In this document: positions 17,713-24,602 of the stretch, one piece after another
Numbering within the stretch: position 1 is the stretch's first letter
Layout: every line of letters starts with the position of its first letter
Assembly: GCF_014648095.1 (NCBI RefSeq)
Contig: NZ_BMQL01000015.1
Location: 37,979 to 101,978, forward strand
DNA: 64,000 nt
Reading direction: 5' to 3'
Source: Deinococcus ruber
Lineage (GTDB): Bacteria; Deinococcota; Deinococci; Deinococcales; Deinococcaceae
Program-made: the position numbers and the translations under genes
The notes under the pieces: model-generated
Database searches by the model: none
What the model saw: the letters and a program-made list of their open reading frames with translations, nothing else
Told to the model about the DNA's origin: nothing

Positions 17713-18009
17713 ATGATCTTGCTCTCTCCTGAGTCTCCTGGCTCGTTGCTCTACTTGGTTCGCCCGTGCCCCAGCGATGCGGCACGGACTGTTGCGGAAG
17801 CTGTCGTGACAGGCGATACCATTCACCAGCAACTCCACCACTTCGCTGCGCTGCTCGAGAATGGTGAATGTCCCGGCGAACTTCTCCTGTATGCCGAACC
17901 CCAGGCGGCCATCTGGCCCGGCGATCAGATCCACAACGGCAGGCGGATCTTTGAACTCGTCGCCTCGCCCAGCGGTGCAGTGGAGGTGGCCAGCGGATGG
18001 TGCCTCTGA
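17713..18009 (+). CDS. Hypothetical protein (98 aa)
   Basis: Start set by the hairpin unit. Sequence such as LLYLVRPCPSDAARTVAEAVVTG and GELLLYAEPQAAIWPGDQI; no family recognised. Overlaps the next start by 13 bp. Confidence 0.65.
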   Translation: MILLSPESPGSLLYLVRPCPSDAARTVAEAVVTGDTIHQQLHHFAALLENGECPGELLLYAEPQAAIWPGDQIHNGRRIFELVASPSGAVEVASGWCL

Positions 18010-18185
18010 ACATCCACGACATCCTGGAGCGGGACGGTGTCCGCTACCAAGTGGTCCAGGTCATGGACCGTACCAAGTCGGCCGTGATTGTTCCACTCGC
18101 TCGCACGGCTTCGTACCGACAGCGCACCATCTCCTTCGACCAGGTCAACTCCGAACCCAATGGCTACACCCTGGTTGCGACCTGA
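17997..18185 (+). CDS. Hypothetical small beta-rich protein (62 aa)
   Basis: MVPLNIHDILERDGVRYQVVQVMD... reads as a small beta barrel. It begins inside the 3' end of the preceding gene and is probably coupled to it. No hairpin. Confidence 0.6.
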   Translation: MVPLNIHDILERDGVRYQVVQVMDRTKSAVIVPLARTASYRQRTISFDQVNSEPNGYTLVAT

Positions 18186-18189
18186 TGTC

Positions 18190-18426
18190 ATGGCCCAGTT
18201 CGAAGCGTTCCTGGGATCGCCCCACATGACCCGCCGCGAATTGGAGCGTCAGGCTCGGCGTCACCTCCACCTTGCTCAGACCTGGCAGCGACAAGCCCAG
18301 GCCGATCCGCACGATTTCCTGGCGGACTTCGTGGCCAGGTCCCATGCACGGTCAGCGCTCGCAGCGGCTGATCTCGCCTGTCGCCCCCCACGCCCGCTCG
18401 ATCCTGTGGTGCATGTTGCGCGTTGA
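18190..18426 (+). CDS. Hypothetical helical protein (78 aa)
   Basis: ATG 18190 lies 4 bp after the preceding stop. Basic and helical: MTRRELERQARRHLHLAQTWQRQAQ. No family recognised. Confidence 0.55.
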   Translation: MAQFEAFLGSPHMTRRELERQARRHLHLAQTWQRQAQADPHDFLADFVARSHARSALAAADLACRPPRPLDPVVHVAR

Positions 18427-18431
18427 GCGGT

Positions 18432-18450
18432 GGCCCGGGGAAACCGGGCC
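18432..18450 (+). promoter_or_regulatory. Hairpin unit before 18462 ATG
   Basis: GGCCCGG-GGAAA-CCGGGCC, then AGGTCTCGTGC (11 nt). The GGAAA loop is GNRA-like. Confidence 0.88.
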
Positions 18451-18461
18451 AGGTCTCGTGC

Positions 18462-19085
18462 ATGAAAGGAATTCTTTCCGGATGTGTCCTCGAAGCCAAG
18501 CGTCTCGACGATGGCAGTGCACTGCTCAAGTTGGCGGGCATCACCCCCAACGATCACAAGGGCGTCACGTGGATCTTGCAGGTGAAGTTCCTCGCTCGCC
18601 TCACACCGGCGACCTTGCCGACCGTGGGAGAGATCGTACGTGTTCCGTGCATCGCCACGCATGTGGTGTTCGACGTGCGAGGTCAGAAGGCGAGCCGAGT
18701 GGACATTCTCGGACGGCGCATCGAACCGATGCGGGGTCAGGTGGAGCAGCGGGGGAAGGTGTCGTTCCTGCTCAACGCGCAGAACAGCTTCCAGTTCGAG
18801 GGCCACTTGGTGCGTGCGCCGCTGAGCAAGTCGGTGGGGGTGACCGAAGTGCGGGTGAGTGTAATGGACCGGCGAGGCAAGGCGCACTACTTCAACTGTG
18901 AGGCGTGGCGAGCGGTCGGTCAGCAACTCGCACACCGCACGGCGGGCGCGGAGTTGAGCTTCACTTGCCTCCTGCGGCGTGACCGGGTCGGGAACGCGAA
19001 CGAGGAGACGCGGGTATTTGACATCATGGAAGTGCAGCGCGTCGAAGCGGCGAGCCTCCGCAGCACGGCACAAGCCGCCGATTGA
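18462..19085 (+). CDS. Single-stranded-DNA-binding protein-like, two OB folds
   Basis: 207 residues from the ATG placed by the hairpin; the frame is open upstream to 18423. The second half reads as an SSB OB fold: FQFEGHLVRAPLSKS, VTEVRVSVMDRRG, YFNCEAWRAVGQQLAHR, ELSFTCLLRRDR, FDIMEVQRVE. The first half (MKGILSGCVLEAKRLDDGS... to ILGRRIEPM) looks like a second, weaker OB domain. Deinococcus SSB also has two OB folds per chain. It lacks the acidic C-terminal tip of bacterial SSB. Likely acts in plasmid replication or repair. Confidence 0.7.
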   Translation: MKGILSGCVLEAKRLDDGSALLKLAGITPNDHKGVTWILQVKFLARLTPATLPTVGEIVRVPCIATHVVFDVRGQKASRVDILGRRIEPMRGQVEQRGKVSFLLNAQNSFQFEGHLVRAPLSKSVGVTEVRVSVMDRRGKAHYFNCEAWRAVGQQLAHRTAGAELSFTCLLRRDRVGNANEETRVFDIMEVQRVEAASLRSTAQAAD

Positions 19086-19114
19086 TCCGCGCGGCCACGC
19101 CGGTGGACAGACGT

Positions 19115-19132
19115 GGCCCGCTTCGCCGGGCC
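19115..19132 (+). promoter_or_regulatory. Hairpin unit before 19144 ATG
   Basis: GGCCCG-CTTCGC-CGGGCC, then 11 nt (TCGCGTCATGC). Confidence 0.88.
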
Positions 19133-19143
19133 TCGCGTCATGC

Positions 19144-19464
19144 ATGAGCCGAATCAGCGACTTCTTGCGCGGAGCTCCTGTCCTCGCCGAGACCTTGACG
19201 GACGATGAATTGGACGCGTTGGTGGATGCCCAGACTGAGGAGCTGTGGGACGAATACTGTAACCGCCTGTTGGCCAGCCTCACCTTGAATGTCCAGCGCA
19301 CGCCCTTGGACGATCCGCGCATCGCCCAGCGGTGTCGTAAAACCACCGCGCTCCCACGCCAGGGTGCCGCGCCATGGAACACCGCCGTTCGTGTGGGCAC
19401 GCCGCCGCTGCACAAACAGCAGTGGGACTGTCCTTGGCCCACATCCCCGAACACCCGGTGGTGA
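19144..19464 (+). CDS. Hypothetical protein (106 aa)
   Basis: Acidic N-terminal half (DDELDALVDAQTEELWDEYCNRLLASL), basic Pro-rich C-terminal half. No family recognised. Start by hairpin position. Confidence 0.6.
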   Translation: MSRISDFLRGAPVLAETLTDDELDALVDAQTEELWDEYCNRLLASLTLNVQRTPLDDPRIAQRCRKTTALPRQGAAPWNTAVRVGTPPLHKQQWDCPWPTSPNTRW

Positions 19465-19471
19465 CAGACGT

Positions 19472-19489
19472 GGCCCGCTTCGCCGGGCC
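19472..19489 (+). promoter_or_regulatory. Hairpin unit before 19501 ATG
   Basis: GGCCCG-CTTCGC-CGGGCC, identical stem and loop to the 19115 unit, then TGGTCTTGTGC (11 nt). Confidence 0.88.
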
Positions 19490-19500
19490 TGGTCTTGTGC

Positions 19501-20019
19501 ATGCACAACGATCACTTCACGGTGGTTCGAGACATTCAGGGGATCAATCTTGAATTGGGCGTGATCATCGCGCTGGGCGACACGGTTCTGGATGCGATGC
19601 GCCGAGCAACCACAGCGCTGGCGTCTGTCCCCGCGTCCGCTCCTGAGCTGCTGATCTTCAGTAACGATTCCCAGAGACCACTGGAAGTCATCTGCCCGAT
19701 GGATCTCCTGCTGGCACCGAGTCTGGTCGTCCGAGTGTGGCCGGGCGAAGGAACCGACCCTGCAGCAGGCGAGCGAGCACCGTATTACCTGGAGGTGATG
19801 ACCGCCACCTGCTCGGACGACGGCGTGGTCTGGCGGCACGTCAATCGGCCAACGACCTACTGTGAACTGGGTCGCGCCTTGGCCGCGAGCACGATCAACG
19901 CCACCCTCCTGCCGTCACCTACCGACGCGCCAAACACCTACTCGACGAGTCCTGTGTCGGTCCGGATGTTTCATAGTGCGCTGATCTACGCCAGTCCATG
20001 GCGAGTGTTTCAGGCGTGA
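19501..20019 (+). CDS. Hypothetical protein (172 aa)
   Basis: Mixed alpha/beta with no signal peptide (MHNDHFTVVRDIQGINLELGVIIALGD...). No family recognised. The start follows the hairpin rule. Confidence 0.65.
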   Translation: MHNDHFTVVRDIQGINLELGVIIALGDTVLDAMRRATTALASVPASAPELLIFSNDSQRPLEVICPMDLLLAPSLVVRVWPGEGTDPAAGERAPYYLEVMTATCSDDGVVWRHVNRPTTYCELGRALAASTINATLLPSPTDAPNTYSTSPVSVRMFHSALIYASPWRVFQA

Positions 20020-20026
20020 GAGGGAT

Positions 20027-20044
20027 GGCACGCGCCGCCGGGCC
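20027..20044 (+). promoter_or_regulatory. Decayed hairpin unit without start codon
   Basis: GGCaCG-CGCCGC-CGGGCC with one stem mismatch. The triplet at the expected ATG position (20056) is GTT. Looks like the leader of a lost gene. Confidence 0.6.
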
Positions 20045-20138
20045 GGGTCACGCGGGTTGATGTAGGTGCGTCACGAACTGCTCGCGTAGGGAACCTCAGT
20101 GCCCGCCTCGTCCACGATGATGTGACGGCACCAGACAT

Positions 20139-20156
20139 GGCCGGCTTCACCGGGCC
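20139..20156 (+). promoter_or_regulatory. Hairpin unit with mutated arm before 20168 ATG
   Basis: GGCCgG/CGGGCC (one C-to-G change), then TGGTCTACCGC (11 nt) and ATG 20168. That ATG opens a frame that runs through the next hairpin into the 20255 gene. Confidence 0.7.
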
Positions 20157-20225
20157 TGGTCTACCGCATGCCTTTGACGTACGTAAACGGCGCACGACCC
20201 TCGTGGTCGTCGGCGGGTGAGGGGT

Positions 20226-20243
20226 GGCCCGCTTCGCCGGGCC
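20226..20243 (+). promoter_or_regulatory. Hairpin unit before 20255 ATG
   Basis: GGCCCG-CTTCGC-CGGGCC, then TGATCACGCGC (11 nt). Confidence 0.88.
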
Positions 20244-20254
20244 TGATCACGCGC

Positions 20255-20560
20255 ATGTCCATCGTCCCGAGCGTCCGACTGATCCACACCACCGCGCATC
20301 ACTGTCGTCTCGGCAACGATGTCTTCGAGTTTCGCCGCTTGCGCTTCGGCTATCAGGTACGCCTGGTCGAAGACGCGATGGCCGGCCCGTGGGCCTACGG
20401 TCTGACAGTCACCCAGGGGGCGTGGTGCGCACAGGCGTCCCTGGATGTCTGGTACCAGCAGGCTTGGGAACTGTTGGAGGCCGCCGAGCAGGCAGCGCGC
20501 GAGTGGCAGCTTGACTCGTCGGTCAGCCACGTCCCACAGCCCAGTGAGCTGATGTTATAA
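20255..20560 (+). CDS. Hypothetical protein (101 aa)
   Basis: MSIVPSVRLIHTTAHHCRLGNDVFEF... with a helical, acidic C-terminal part (LLEAAEQAAREWQLD). An in-frame extension back to ATG 20168 exists, but it would translate through the hairpin. The hairpin-set start at 20255 is preferred. No family recognised. Confidence 0.6.
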   Translation: MSIVPSVRLIHTTAHHCRLGNDVFEFRRLRFGYQVRLVEDAMAGPWAYGLTVTQGAWCAQASLDVWYQQAWELLEAAEQAAREWQLDSSVSHVPQPSELML

Positions 20561-20596
20561 GCACCTGCCGGGGCAAGGCGGGCCGTACGGCGTGGT

Positions 20597-20724
20597 CTTC
20601 GGCGGCGAAGGCGGCCCTCGGCGGGGCCGCACCCCCGGCTTCGTCCGCTCCTCGGACGACACGTTCCACGGGGCGGGATGCCAGCATCCCGCCCCTCGCA
20701 CACCGACACCGGAAGTGTGTGCGA
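20597..20724 (+). promoter_or_regulatory. Cluster of five tandem hairpins (structured leader)
   Basis: CTTC..GAAG (20597-20610), GCGGCCC/GGGCCGC (20611-20630), TCGTCCG/CGGACGA (20641-20659), the 12-bp perfect GGGGCGGGATGC/GCATCCCGCCCC with a 2-nt loop (20670-20695), and TCGCACAC/GTGTGCGA (20696-20724). No T-tract, no ORF. It leads into the unit at 20751. Candidate regulatory RNA, attenuator or small RNA. Confidence 0.65.
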
Positions 20725-20750
20725 GATCAGCGTGTCCACTGAGCAGTCTT

Positions 20751-20769
20751 GGCCTGCGGGGTGCAGGCC
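20751..20769 (+). promoter_or_regulatory. Hairpin unit, GGCCTGC stem, before 20781 ATG
   Basis: GGCCTGC / GCAGGCC, 5-nt loop, then ACCCCAACGAC (11 nt). The inner stem pairs differ from the common GGCCCC type in a compensated way. Confidence 0.88.
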
Positions 20770-20780
20770 ACCCCAACGAC

Positions 20781-21392
20781 ATGCACTCTGACGATATGCC
20801 TTCTTCTCGGTTTGGCCCTGCGCCTCGGACCTTTTCCTTTCCCGGTGGACGCATCACAGTGGGCACGTCAGATGGGCAGGCGCCGCTCGAAGTCCAAGTG
20901 CGGCAGGGCCAAGCGCTGCAGAGGTTTTTCGTCGCACTCAGCCAGACCTTCGCCCTGGCCTGTGACGTCGCTCGCACCTCGACGCTGGTTTGGCCGGGCG
21001 GCTCCATTACACTCCCGGCACGCCAGGCTCGCCAACTCGCCCGCCTGCTCCGCGCCCATTACCTGCCCGAGATTTGCGTCACGCGCCACCGCATCCCTGG
21101 CGGTGAACAGATTCGCTGGGACTTGACCGACTGCCGTGGGCGGATCATCAGTGACAGTGCGCTCGATGAAGATCTCCCTGCAGGTGGCGTTCCAGTGATG
21201 TTGATGGCCCGCCGACTCTGGAAAGTCTCCCTCACCAACCCGATTGCCGATCCCTACCATGCTCGCCTCCAGTCGCAGAGTGGCCGCAGGCGACAAGCCA
21301 CGTTGCAGGCAGTGCGTCGACTGCAGGCGTTGGGTGAGACCGTCGAACTGGGTCAGATCGTGCGAGGCGAGTGTGACCTGCTGCCCTTCTGA
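20781..21392 (+). CDS. Hypothetical protein (203 aa)
   Basis: Start set by the hairpin unit. Two-part layout: beta-rich N-terminal half (FSFPGGRITVGTSDGQAPLEVQV; RTSTLVWPGGSITLP) and basic helical C-terminal half (RLQSQSGRRRQATLQAVRRLQALG). No family recognised. Confidence 0.65.
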   Translation: MHSDDMPSSRFGPAPRTFSFPGGRITVGTSDGQAPLEVQVRQGQALQRFFVALSQTFALACDVARTSTLVWPGGSITLPARQARQLARLLRAHYLPEICVTRHRIPGGEQIRWDLTDCRGRIISDSALDEDLPAGGVPVMLMARRLWKVSLTNPIADPYHARLQSQSGRRRQATLQAVRRLQALGETVELGQIVRGECDLLPF

Positions 21393-21520
21393 GCCAGTGC
21401 CTGCAACAGCACAGGGCGCTGAGCTGGCTTCGTGGAAGGGCACGATCTTCGGTCGGCCGAGATGGAGACGCGAGCCATGCAGGCTGCCCAGCGGTCCATC
21501 GGTTCGAGTGGTCGGAACAC

Positions 21521-21573
21521 CACGGGGCCTGGGGGTGGCGGTGTCGGCTCAGTGTGAGGCCTCCGCGCCGCTG
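21521..21573. repeat. 53-bp dispersed repeat, copy A
   Basis: Begins CACGGGGCCTGGGGGTGG. About 83% like copy B at 23923-23975 by eye. Both copies sit shortly before a hairpin unit. Confidence 0.75.
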
Positions 21574-21579
21574 AGAATT

Positions 21580-21598
21580 GGCCTGCACTGCGCAGGCC
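21580..21598 (+). promoter_or_regulatory. Hairpin unit, GGCCTGC stem, before 21610 ATG
   Basis: GGCCTGC-ACTGC-GCAGGCC, then ACCATCTGGGC (11 nt) to ATG 21610. Confidence 0.87.
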
Positions 21599-21609
21599 AC
21601 CATCTGGGC

Positions 21610-21690
21610 ATGTCGCTTATGAGCTTGTCTTGTCGTTCCTCACGTCCCTCTGCTATCCCACCGTGCCCAGCGTCTTCGGAGTGGCGATGA
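21610..21690 (+). CDS. 26-codon ORF at hairpin start, coupled or frameshifted
   Basis: MSLMSLSCRSSRPSAIPPC... ends in ATGA, overlapping the ATG (21687) of the next gene. Third-position GC is low here. The frame of the downstream gene is open and GC3-rich from about 21,609, so a one-base frameshift near the start is as likely as a genuine leader peptide. Confidence 0.4.
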   Translation: MSLMSLSCRSSRPSAIPPCPASSEWR

Positions 21691-22031
21691 GTCCCTTGCC
21701 GCTGCCGTTCCATGTCGCGGTGCGGGGGGCGGTGCGCTTGCAGTACTTCCGTTGGAGTGACGACACTGTGACCGTCGGGCTGTATCGACGACCCAGCACC
21801 GCGATGTTGGGGGAAGCATACGTTCACCTGTCCCCAGCGGACGAGATGCGGACAACCCTGCTGTGTCAGGTGCTGCCTGCCGATACCGCTCAGCTCCTGG
21901 CTGCGTTGCTAGGCCACGGCACCAACACTGGCGGACTGTTGATCGTCACGGACGATCACGGCCAGTCACTCGTCCCGGTGGCGCTCGGTCTTCCCCTCTT
22001 GGAACCAGGATGTGGAGCCAACGATGCATGA
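21687..22031 (+). CDS. Hypothetical protein (114 aa)
   Basis: MSPLPLPFHVAVRGAVRLQYFRWSDDTVTVGLYRRP... with a C-terminal LLIVTDDHGQSLVPVALG. The frame can be read back to TTG 21630. No family recognised. Overlaps the next start by 8 bp. Confidence 0.65.
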   Translation: MSPLPLPFHVAVRGAVRLQYFRWSDDTVTVGLYRRPSTAMLGEAYVHLSPADEMRTTLLCQVLPADTAQLLAALLGHGTNTGGLLIVTDDHGQSLVPVALGLPLLEPGCGANDA

Positions 22032-22392
22032 ACAGCAGCTCAGGCCGCCGCACCTCACGCCCATGCTCGGTGCTGGCGTGTTCGCGACGGCACTCGACCA
22101 CGACGGACGCCTCTGGCCGGTGCAGTACAGCGTCTTGCCCAACGCCGGGTCAGGCAGTGGCGTGCTCATCAATGCCTCTTCACGCGGGAGCGACGGCATG
22201 CCCAGACTGCTGGCGCTCGGCGACGTGGTGCGCGAGCGGGCCACAGGTGGAGAGGCACTCGGGTACTGGCGGTTCACCTTCCACAGCTATTCGCGCTGTC
22301 AGCCCACCATCCGGGGTGTCGAATGTGAGCGTCCGGATGTAGAGGTCTTGGAACTGCGCGTCCCGCTGGCGGCGCTCCGAGGCCGTGGCTAG
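22024..22392 (+). CDS. Hypothetical protein (122 aa)
   Basis: ATG 22024 overlaps the preceding stop. Beta-rich (GVFATALDHDGRLWPVQYSVLPNAG; EVLELRVPLAALRG). No family recognised. No hairpin of its own, consistent with coupling. Confidence 0.62.
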   Translation: MHEQQLRPPHLTPMLGAGVFATALDHDGRLWPVQYSVLPNAGSGSGVLINASSRGSDGMPRLLALGDVVRERATGGEALGYWRFTFHSYSRCQPTIRGVECERPDVEVLELRVPLAALRGRG

Positions 22393-22422
22393 ACCCGCGA
22401 GGTAGCCTGGCTTGCAAGGCGT

Positions 22423-22441
22423 GGCCCGCTGTCGTCGGGCC
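22423..22441 (+). promoter_or_regulatory. Hairpin unit before 22453 ATG
   Basis: GGCCCG...CGGGCC, then AGGTCAGCTGC (11 nt). Confidence 0.88.
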
Positions 22442-22452
22442 AGGTCAGCTGC

Positions 22453-22956
22453 ATGACCCTGGTGCCGCCGGATGCTGTTATCGTTTCGAATCTTCGTTTG
22501 CCGGTCCCGGAGGGGTACACGCCGCTGTATGTCGGACGGCGCATGCCACGAAAGGAAGGCAGCGTGTTTGGCAATCCATTGCCGGTGGTCGGCACCACCT
22601 GGACGCGCGAGGCCGACCAGTGGACCCGGTTCCTGATGACGCACGAGCAGCCGGCTATTCGGCACCTGGCGCGGTGTGCGTTGAAGAATCGGGGCTATCA
22701 GCAAGGCGAGGCCGCCGCACTGTACCTCGAAGTGCTGCGTGAGCAATGCCGCACAGACACGCCACAACGTCGCCGCCTGTTGGAACTGGCGGAGCGGGTG
22801 GTGCGGGGCGAGCGGTACGCGCTGCAGTGCTGGTGCCCGGCCAGCCTGCCGTGTCACGCCTCGGTCGTGCGTGAGGCACTGATGGGGTATGCGCAACGCT
22901 CGATGGATGACTCGGCCGCGCATGACCGGGACTTCTGCGCTGCGCAAGTGGGGTGA
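22453..22956 (+). CDS. DUF4326 domain protein
   Basis: 167 residues. The centre carries the DUF4326 landmarks: YVGRRMPRKEGSVFGNPLPV, a helical stretch with YLEVLREQ and RRRLLELAERV, and ALQCWCPASLPCHASVV (CWCxPxxCH, probable metal site). The domain is common in phages and plasmids; its activity is not established to my knowledge. The hairpin unit fixes the start. Confidence 0.82.
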   Translation: MTLVPPDAVIVSNLRLPVPEGYTPLYVGRRMPRKEGSVFGNPLPVVGTTWTREADQWTRFLMTHEQPAIRHLARCALKNRGYQQGEAAALYLEVLREQCRTDTPQRRRLLELAERVVRGERYALQCWCPASLPCHASVVREALMGYAQRSMDDSAAHDRDFCAAQVG

Positions 22957-22979
22957 AGGAAAGAATCGGGCGCAGGGAT

Positions 22980-22998
22980 GGCCCGCACACGGCGGGCC
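22980..22998 (+). promoter_or_regulatory. Hairpin unit without ATG (CTG at 23009)
   Basis: GGCCCGC / GCGGGCC, 5-nt loop. The downstream linker is 10 nt and followed by CTG instead of ATG. Confidence 0.75.
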
Positions 22999-23008
22999 CA
23001 GGACGTGC

Positions 23009-23302
23009 CTGCGTCCCACCACCTTTCTGTACGGCTGTTCGGAGATCACCCTCAAGCCGACCGTGCGCGGGTGTCTGCTACAAGCGCGAACACCCGTGCG
23101 TTCTGGCAGTCGTGCCCATCTGCAGCAGCTCGCCCGCGTTCCCCACCGCGTGAACCCCGAACCTGATCAGCAGGAGCTGGTCATTGTACGGGGTGAAGCG
23201 CAAGCGGTCAGCCGGGTGCGGCGGTTCTTGGCTGACTTCGGCACCGGGCCGCTGCCCCTCGACGCCAGAGTGGCGCTGATCGAACAGGGGATCGGCTGGT
23301 GA
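23009..23302 (+). CDS. Hypothetical protein, start codon CTG or lost
   Basis: The GC3-biased frame runs RPTTFLYGCSEITLKPTVRG... to ARVALIEQGIGW and has no ATG/GTG near the hairpin. CTG 23009 occupies the start position. The gene may use a non-canonical start or have lost it. The stop overlaps the next ATG (TGATG). Confidence 0.5.
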   Translation: MRPTTFLYGCSEITLKPTVRGCLLQARTPVRSGSRAHLQQLARVPHRVNPEPDQQELVIVRGEAQAVSRVRRFLADFGTGPLPLDARVALIEQGIGW

Positions 23303-23916
23303 TGTATTTGGCGAGCACCGGCTCTAGTCTGGCGGCGCTGGGCGCTGGGCCGGACATCGGACTGATGACGCAGCCGCGCAGTGGCGTGAAACATGGCATC
23401 CGAGAGGGTCGCTGGTGGGCCTGTGATTGCGATGTGTTCGGCCCACGCGGCGTTGAACTGGAACGCTACCTTGCGCTGCTGGAGTCGCTGCGCGAGCATT
23501 GGTCAACCTGCTTATTCATTACCGTGCCGGATATTCCGGGGGATGGGGTAGCGACGTTCGAGCAGTTCGACGACCATCTGATGGCCCTGATCGGCTTCGG
23601 GTTTCCACTGGCGTATGTGCTCCAGGATGGCTGCGAAACGTTGCCGATTCCGGAAGGCGCAAGAGCCGTGTTTCTGGGCGGGACCGATCCCTGGCGAGAA
23701 CAATGGGCAGCAACGCTCCTGACCCGTGCGAAACGTGCCGGGCTGTATCGGCATGTCGGTCGTGTGAACAGTGCTCGGCGGTCTCGGGCGCTCGGGCCAC
23801 TGAATGCCCAAAGTGTCGACGGCACGTATCTCCGGTTTGCCGGGGCGACGAAGCAGACCTTACGGAAACTGAACGGCTGGATGCAAGGGGCCGTTCCATT
23901 GCTGACCCTGGAGTGA
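23302..23916 (+). CDS. Phage/plasmid TIM-barrel-like protein (TGT/DpdA-like, tentative)
   Basis: 204 residues. Landmarks: MYLASTGS start, GRWWACDCDVFGP, CLFITVPDIPGDGVATFEQF, PLAYVLQDGCETLPIP, AVFLGGTDPW, HVGRVNSARRSRALG and SVDGTYLRFAG. This is a recurrent phage/plasmid family whose strand-D/G pattern recalls tRNA-guanine-transglycosylase barrels, including DNA-modifying DpdA relatives. The family link is from memory and tentative. Coupled to the preceding gene. Confidence 0.5.
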   Translation: MYLASTGSSLAALGAGPDIGLMTQPRSGVKHGIREGRWWACDCDVFGPRGVELERYLALLESLREHWSTCLFITVPDIPGDGVATFEQFDDHLMALIGFGFPLAYVLQDGCETLPIPEGARAVFLGGTDPWREQWAATLLTRAKRAGLYRHVGRVNSARRSRALGPLNAQSVDGTYLRFAGATKQTLRKLNGWMQGAVPLLTLE

Positions 23917-23922
23917 GGCACA

Positions 23923-23975
23923 CACGGGGCCTGGGGGTGGGCGGGGGTGCTCAGTGCGAGGCGCCCGCTCCGCTG
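23923..23975. repeat. 53-bp dispersed repeat, copy B
   Basis: Starts CACGGGGCCTGGGGGTGGG and shares GCTCAGTGNGAGGC and CCGCTG with copy A at 21521-21573. Lies 24 nt before the next hairpin. Confidence 0.75.
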
Positions 23976-23999
23976 CCTGCCTTCAAGATGATCAGTCGT

Positions 24000-24013
24000 G
24001 GCCCCACGGGGCC
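24000..24013 (+). promoter_or_regulatory. Hairpin unit before 24025 ATG
   Basis: GGCCC-CACG-GGGCC, then AATCGTCCTGC (11 nt). Confidence 0.85.
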
Positions 24014-24024
24014 AATCGTCCTGC

Positions 24025-24468
24025 ATGCCTCACATCACGACGAAATTCGGTCCTGCGGAGTACACCGTGCTGCACGATGGTCGCCTGTCTCTGAACTGGC
24101 CTGCGGGTGTCACCATTCATGGCGTGTGGTACCGCTTTGCGAGCACGACCCAGGAGCGCCGATTCAGCGATCAGCGGCTATCGACGATGAGTGCGCTGCA
24201 TCGCGAGGGCGGCAAAGCAGTGTCGTCTGCCGCATCGACCGCGCTGCAGCAGGAAGCGGATCGTCTCCGGCCGCTGCTGGTAACGCCAGAAGCGACGGTG
24301 GCGGCCCGGGTGCGTCGGGCGCAGTCTCAGGTGAAGTACGCACTGGACGCGCTGCGCGAAGCCGAAGCGCAGGTGTTGGTGCATCAAACGGCCGTGCAAC
24401 AGGCTCAGCAAGAGCTCCAGGACGCCGAGCAATTGCAAGTGGCCCTTCAACGACGGGCTGCAAGCTAG
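24025..24468 (+). CDS. Coiled-coil hypothetical protein (147 aa)
   Basis: N-terminal beta part (KFGPAEYTVLHDGRLSLNWPAGVTIHGVWYRF), then from about residue 70 a long coiled coil (VRRAQSQVKYALDALREAEAQ). No family recognised. A terminator follows. Confidence 0.65.
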   Translation: MPHITTKFGPAEYTVLHDGRLSLNWPAGVTIHGVWYRFASTTQERRFSDQRLSTMSALHREGGKAVSSAASTALQQEADRLRPLLVTPEATVAARVRRAQSQVKYALDALREAEAQVLVHQTAVQQAQQELQDAEQLQVALQRRAAS

Positions 24469-24517
24469 CCTAAAAAGGGGGGTCTCTAACCCTCGGAACG
24501 TCTTGGAGGCCCCTTCC

Positions 24518-24547
24518 TGGCCTTCCTGTGAGGAAGAGGCTTTTTTC
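24518..24547 (+). terminator. Rho-independent terminator
   Basis: GCCTTCCT-GTG-AGGAAGAGGC stem-loop followed by TTTTTT. Confidence 0.8.
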
Positions 24548-24573
24548 GTGTGCTGGACGTATGCGTAAGGTGT

Positions 24574-24591
24574 GGCCCCCACCTGGGGGCC
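24574..24591 (+). promoter_or_regulatory. Hairpin unit before 24603 ATG
   Basis: GGCCCCC-ACCT-GGGGGCC, then AGGTCGGATGC (11 nt). Only 27 nt after the terminator T-tract. Confidence 0.9.
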
Positions 24592-24602
24592 AGGTCGGAT
24601 GC

